From Lagopus muta (taxonomy: Eukaryota; Chordata; Aves; Galliformes; Phasianidae), in NCBI RefSeq assembly GCF_023343835.1, contig NC_064436.1, positions 51,373,883 to 51,437,882 on the forward strand: a DNA stretch of 64,000 nucleotides, in the 5' to 3' direction. The translations under genes were made by a program, and so were the position numbers. The notes beneath the pieces were generated by a model. That model saw only the letters and a list, made by a program, of their open reading frames with translations. It was not told where the DNA came from and made no database searches. Position 1 is the stretch's first letter, and each line of letters opens with the position of its first letter. Below are positions 62,105 to 64,000 of the stretch, piece after piece.

Positions 62105-62612
62105 AGTTTGCTCTTTAAGTAATGCTACCTTGGAAAGTAATATGCCTGCTAACTGAAACTGCAACAGACATAAGGAGCATAATAACACAGACAGAGCAAA
62201 TTCTTAGCTTGAAAACACTATTTTTCAGCAGTCACGACGATTAGTCAACTTGCATGGATGAGCTGACTGAGACACTTCATTTCATTGTATGACAGCCCTG
62301 CATCACTGTCTGGAGCTTGACTTGTCTTCAATGTCACTGTTGCCACTGCTGAAATGCACCACACAGAGCCTCACTGTACTGACATCCACTTTTAAGTCTC
62401 CATAAACTTTCAGCAAGCATCAGTGAATATCAGTAGGTGCCATTTTTTCCACACGAAGTGAGAAGCCATTTTGTCAGAGTGCCCCTCTGCTGCCGTCTGT
62501 CAGGTGGCAACAAAATGTAACAGAATATTGGTGAGAATGTTCAACTTTTATTACCCTCTGATGTTGTGGGGCAATATGATAAAAATAGGAGGCATTGCTT
62601 TCAGTCAGCCCA
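62105..62612 (-). mobile_element. Near-complete non-autonomous mariner-type element
   Basis: Imperfect terminal inverted repeats are visible: TTTGCTCTTTAAGTAATGCT at the left and GGAGGCATTGCTTTCAGTCA at the right, which reverse complements to a similar word. Internal words match the pieces at 42662, 45222 and, inverted, 37222. At ~500 bases it is about half the length needed for a ~1 kb transposase gene, so it is internally deleted. The region matching GDYVEK-stop has lost two bases. Best match by memory is the avian Mariner1_GG/Galluhop-like group. Confidence 0.75.
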
Positions 62613-64000
62613 TGTATCAGTGTACTAACAAAGAATTCACGTTGCTAACAAATTCAGCACTGTAAGCTCTATTGTAGATACATTTGTATCTTCTTTTTTT
62701 TGGAAGTATTTAGCCTTTCATAGCTTTTTTAGCAAGTATTTTTTATCAGCATAGCTATTAAGATGTATCCATATTTTGGACCATATGCACTACAACACTA
62801 TTTGCAGTAGCCTGAAGGTAACTTTCGAGTTAGATGCTGTTGTCTGAAATTTAGATGTGATTTACAACTCCAGCCATGCATGCATGAAATCCCTTTCTGA
62901 AAGTTTTTTTTGTTTGTTTTCAAAAACAAACAAACAAAAAGTAAAGATATTTGCCTTTGTCAGTATGACTGAAAACTAAAAGAATTCATTAATAACATTT
63001 GATCTTTTTCTGGACCTTAATGAACACAAACATTTTAAATATATGATATACATCTTTCTCTGTCAATGAAGTGTTACTCATTAAGAACAGGTTTCCCTTC
63101 TATTTTTGATGCTGTCCCCCAAGTATTTACAACTAAATTCTAAGAACACCACGGAGGCCTTAAATTGGTTTCAGCAGGGGGTTGCATTATTAGGTCAATT
63201 CCTATCACTTAGGCATTAATTTGTTTTCACTCTCCATTTCCCCTTTTCCCAACTTCCCTTTGCTTTTTGTTTCTACTTTCCCCAGACAACATTATGTTGC
63301 TGACAAAACAATTCATATGCAACCAGGGACCAAAAAAAATGAAATCTATTTTTTAAGAAAGGAATCACTAATATTATTCATTATGTCATGGAGAAAAACT
63401 GTATAGAACATGAGCTCTTGAACTGAATATGCTCATGCTAGAAATCACCATTTCAGTCATCCTTCAACATAATGCAGCAAATAGTAGTTGGAATAACTGG
63501 GCTAAACCTTCCCTATCATATTTCAGAGATGATCTTGCAGTAACGAGTTGATGTAGAACTACTTGCTATTTGTAAAATCAAACAAACATCAGAAAGACAG
63601 TAAGCAAAATACCACACAAAAACATTCTGAAATATTTTAACTTTAACCTTATTTTTGAATAATTTCTCCAAAAAAAGCAATTGCAATCAGTATTCTACGT
63701 AAGACAGACATATCATTCTGACAAAGATTTAGACAAATTTATACATATATTTCAACCCCAATACATTCTAGAAAATCAGAACACTTAGAAAATATTATTG
63801 GAAAACTCATTCTCTGTCCCTTGTTAACACTTTGTAGTGTGAGCAAATTCAAATTCAGTCTACCATCAATGGTCATCGCTACATATGGTACTTAGCATTG
63901 TGATAAATTTCCAAATAGCTCGTAAATTATCTTTTCCTTGTATTCTTTTCTAAATTGTCCTGATAATTCCTTACTGAACATTTATTCATGCTATAATTTC
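62613..64000. other. Unique AT-rich DNA
   Basis: No gene or transposon recognised. A 12-bp inverted repeat with a 2-base loop lies at 62909-62934 (TTTGTTTGTTTT and its complement). Confidence 0.6.

Noticed and set aside
61988-62188. Minus-strand frame with repeated YYI residues
   Set aside because: It is a translation of the AAATATAAT array, not a protein.
1-64000. CRISPR arrays, operons, phage or other prokaryotic systems
   Set aside because: Base composition, CR1 LINEs and absence of dense coding rule out a prokaryotic or phage origin. Repeated words found are transposon fragments or microsatellites.

Overview
This window is AT-rich, gene-poor vertebrate nuclear DNA, almost certainly from a bird. 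The main evidence is at least 20 fragments of the CR1 LINE (chicken repeat 1), on both strands. Many end in the diagnostic octamer-type 3' terminus (ATTCTRTG repeats, no poly-A tail). Supporting evidence is four fragments of a mariner-type DNA transposon resembling the Mariner1_GG/Galluhop group of galliform birds, and two partial LTRs resembling a common avian endogenous retrovirus LTR. A landfowl or waterfowl (Galloanserae) genome is my best guess; the species cannot be fixed from this sequence. Family names are recalled from memory, since no alignment could be run.

I found no host protein-coding gene, tRNA or rRNA. Every long open frame with recognisable protein similarity is CR1 reverse transcriptase or its antisense shadow. 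The remaining frames (up to about 110 codons) are no longer than chance allows in DNA of this composition. The window is therefore intergenic or deep intronic; short exons cannot be excluded.

Layout. 1-9944: unique-looking AT-rich DNA. 9945-19752: the densest CR1 zone. It holds an EN-to-RT deletion derivative, an old EN/RT copy (13990-15474), a short antisense piece, and a young 5'-truncated CR1 (16478-18355) with an unbroken 586-codon reverse-transcriptase frame. 19753-27917: mostly unique, with a 21-base poly-C tract and the two LTR pieces. 27918-29003: a decayed CR1. 32164-32850: a poly-T tract and an antisense CR1. 36900-40366: an alternating cluster of CR1 (-), mariner, CR1 (+), CR1 (-), CR1 (+). 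42662-45412: two mariner pieces that may be halves of one element, with two CR1 3' ends between them. 48405-50665: a cluster of CR1 3' ends, including an older copy split by an antisense CR1. 53755-55025: an antisense CR1 lacking its catalytic core. 56242-56285: a 44-base poly-A. 59931-60590: a CR1 3' half. 61990-62612: a 9-mer array beside the most complete mariner copy. The rest is unique AT-rich DNA.

Nothing here looks like a new biological system. The points of interest are transposon archaeology: recent CR1 activity, nested and chimeric insertions, internally deleted copies, and a few perfect hairpins and short tandem repeats.
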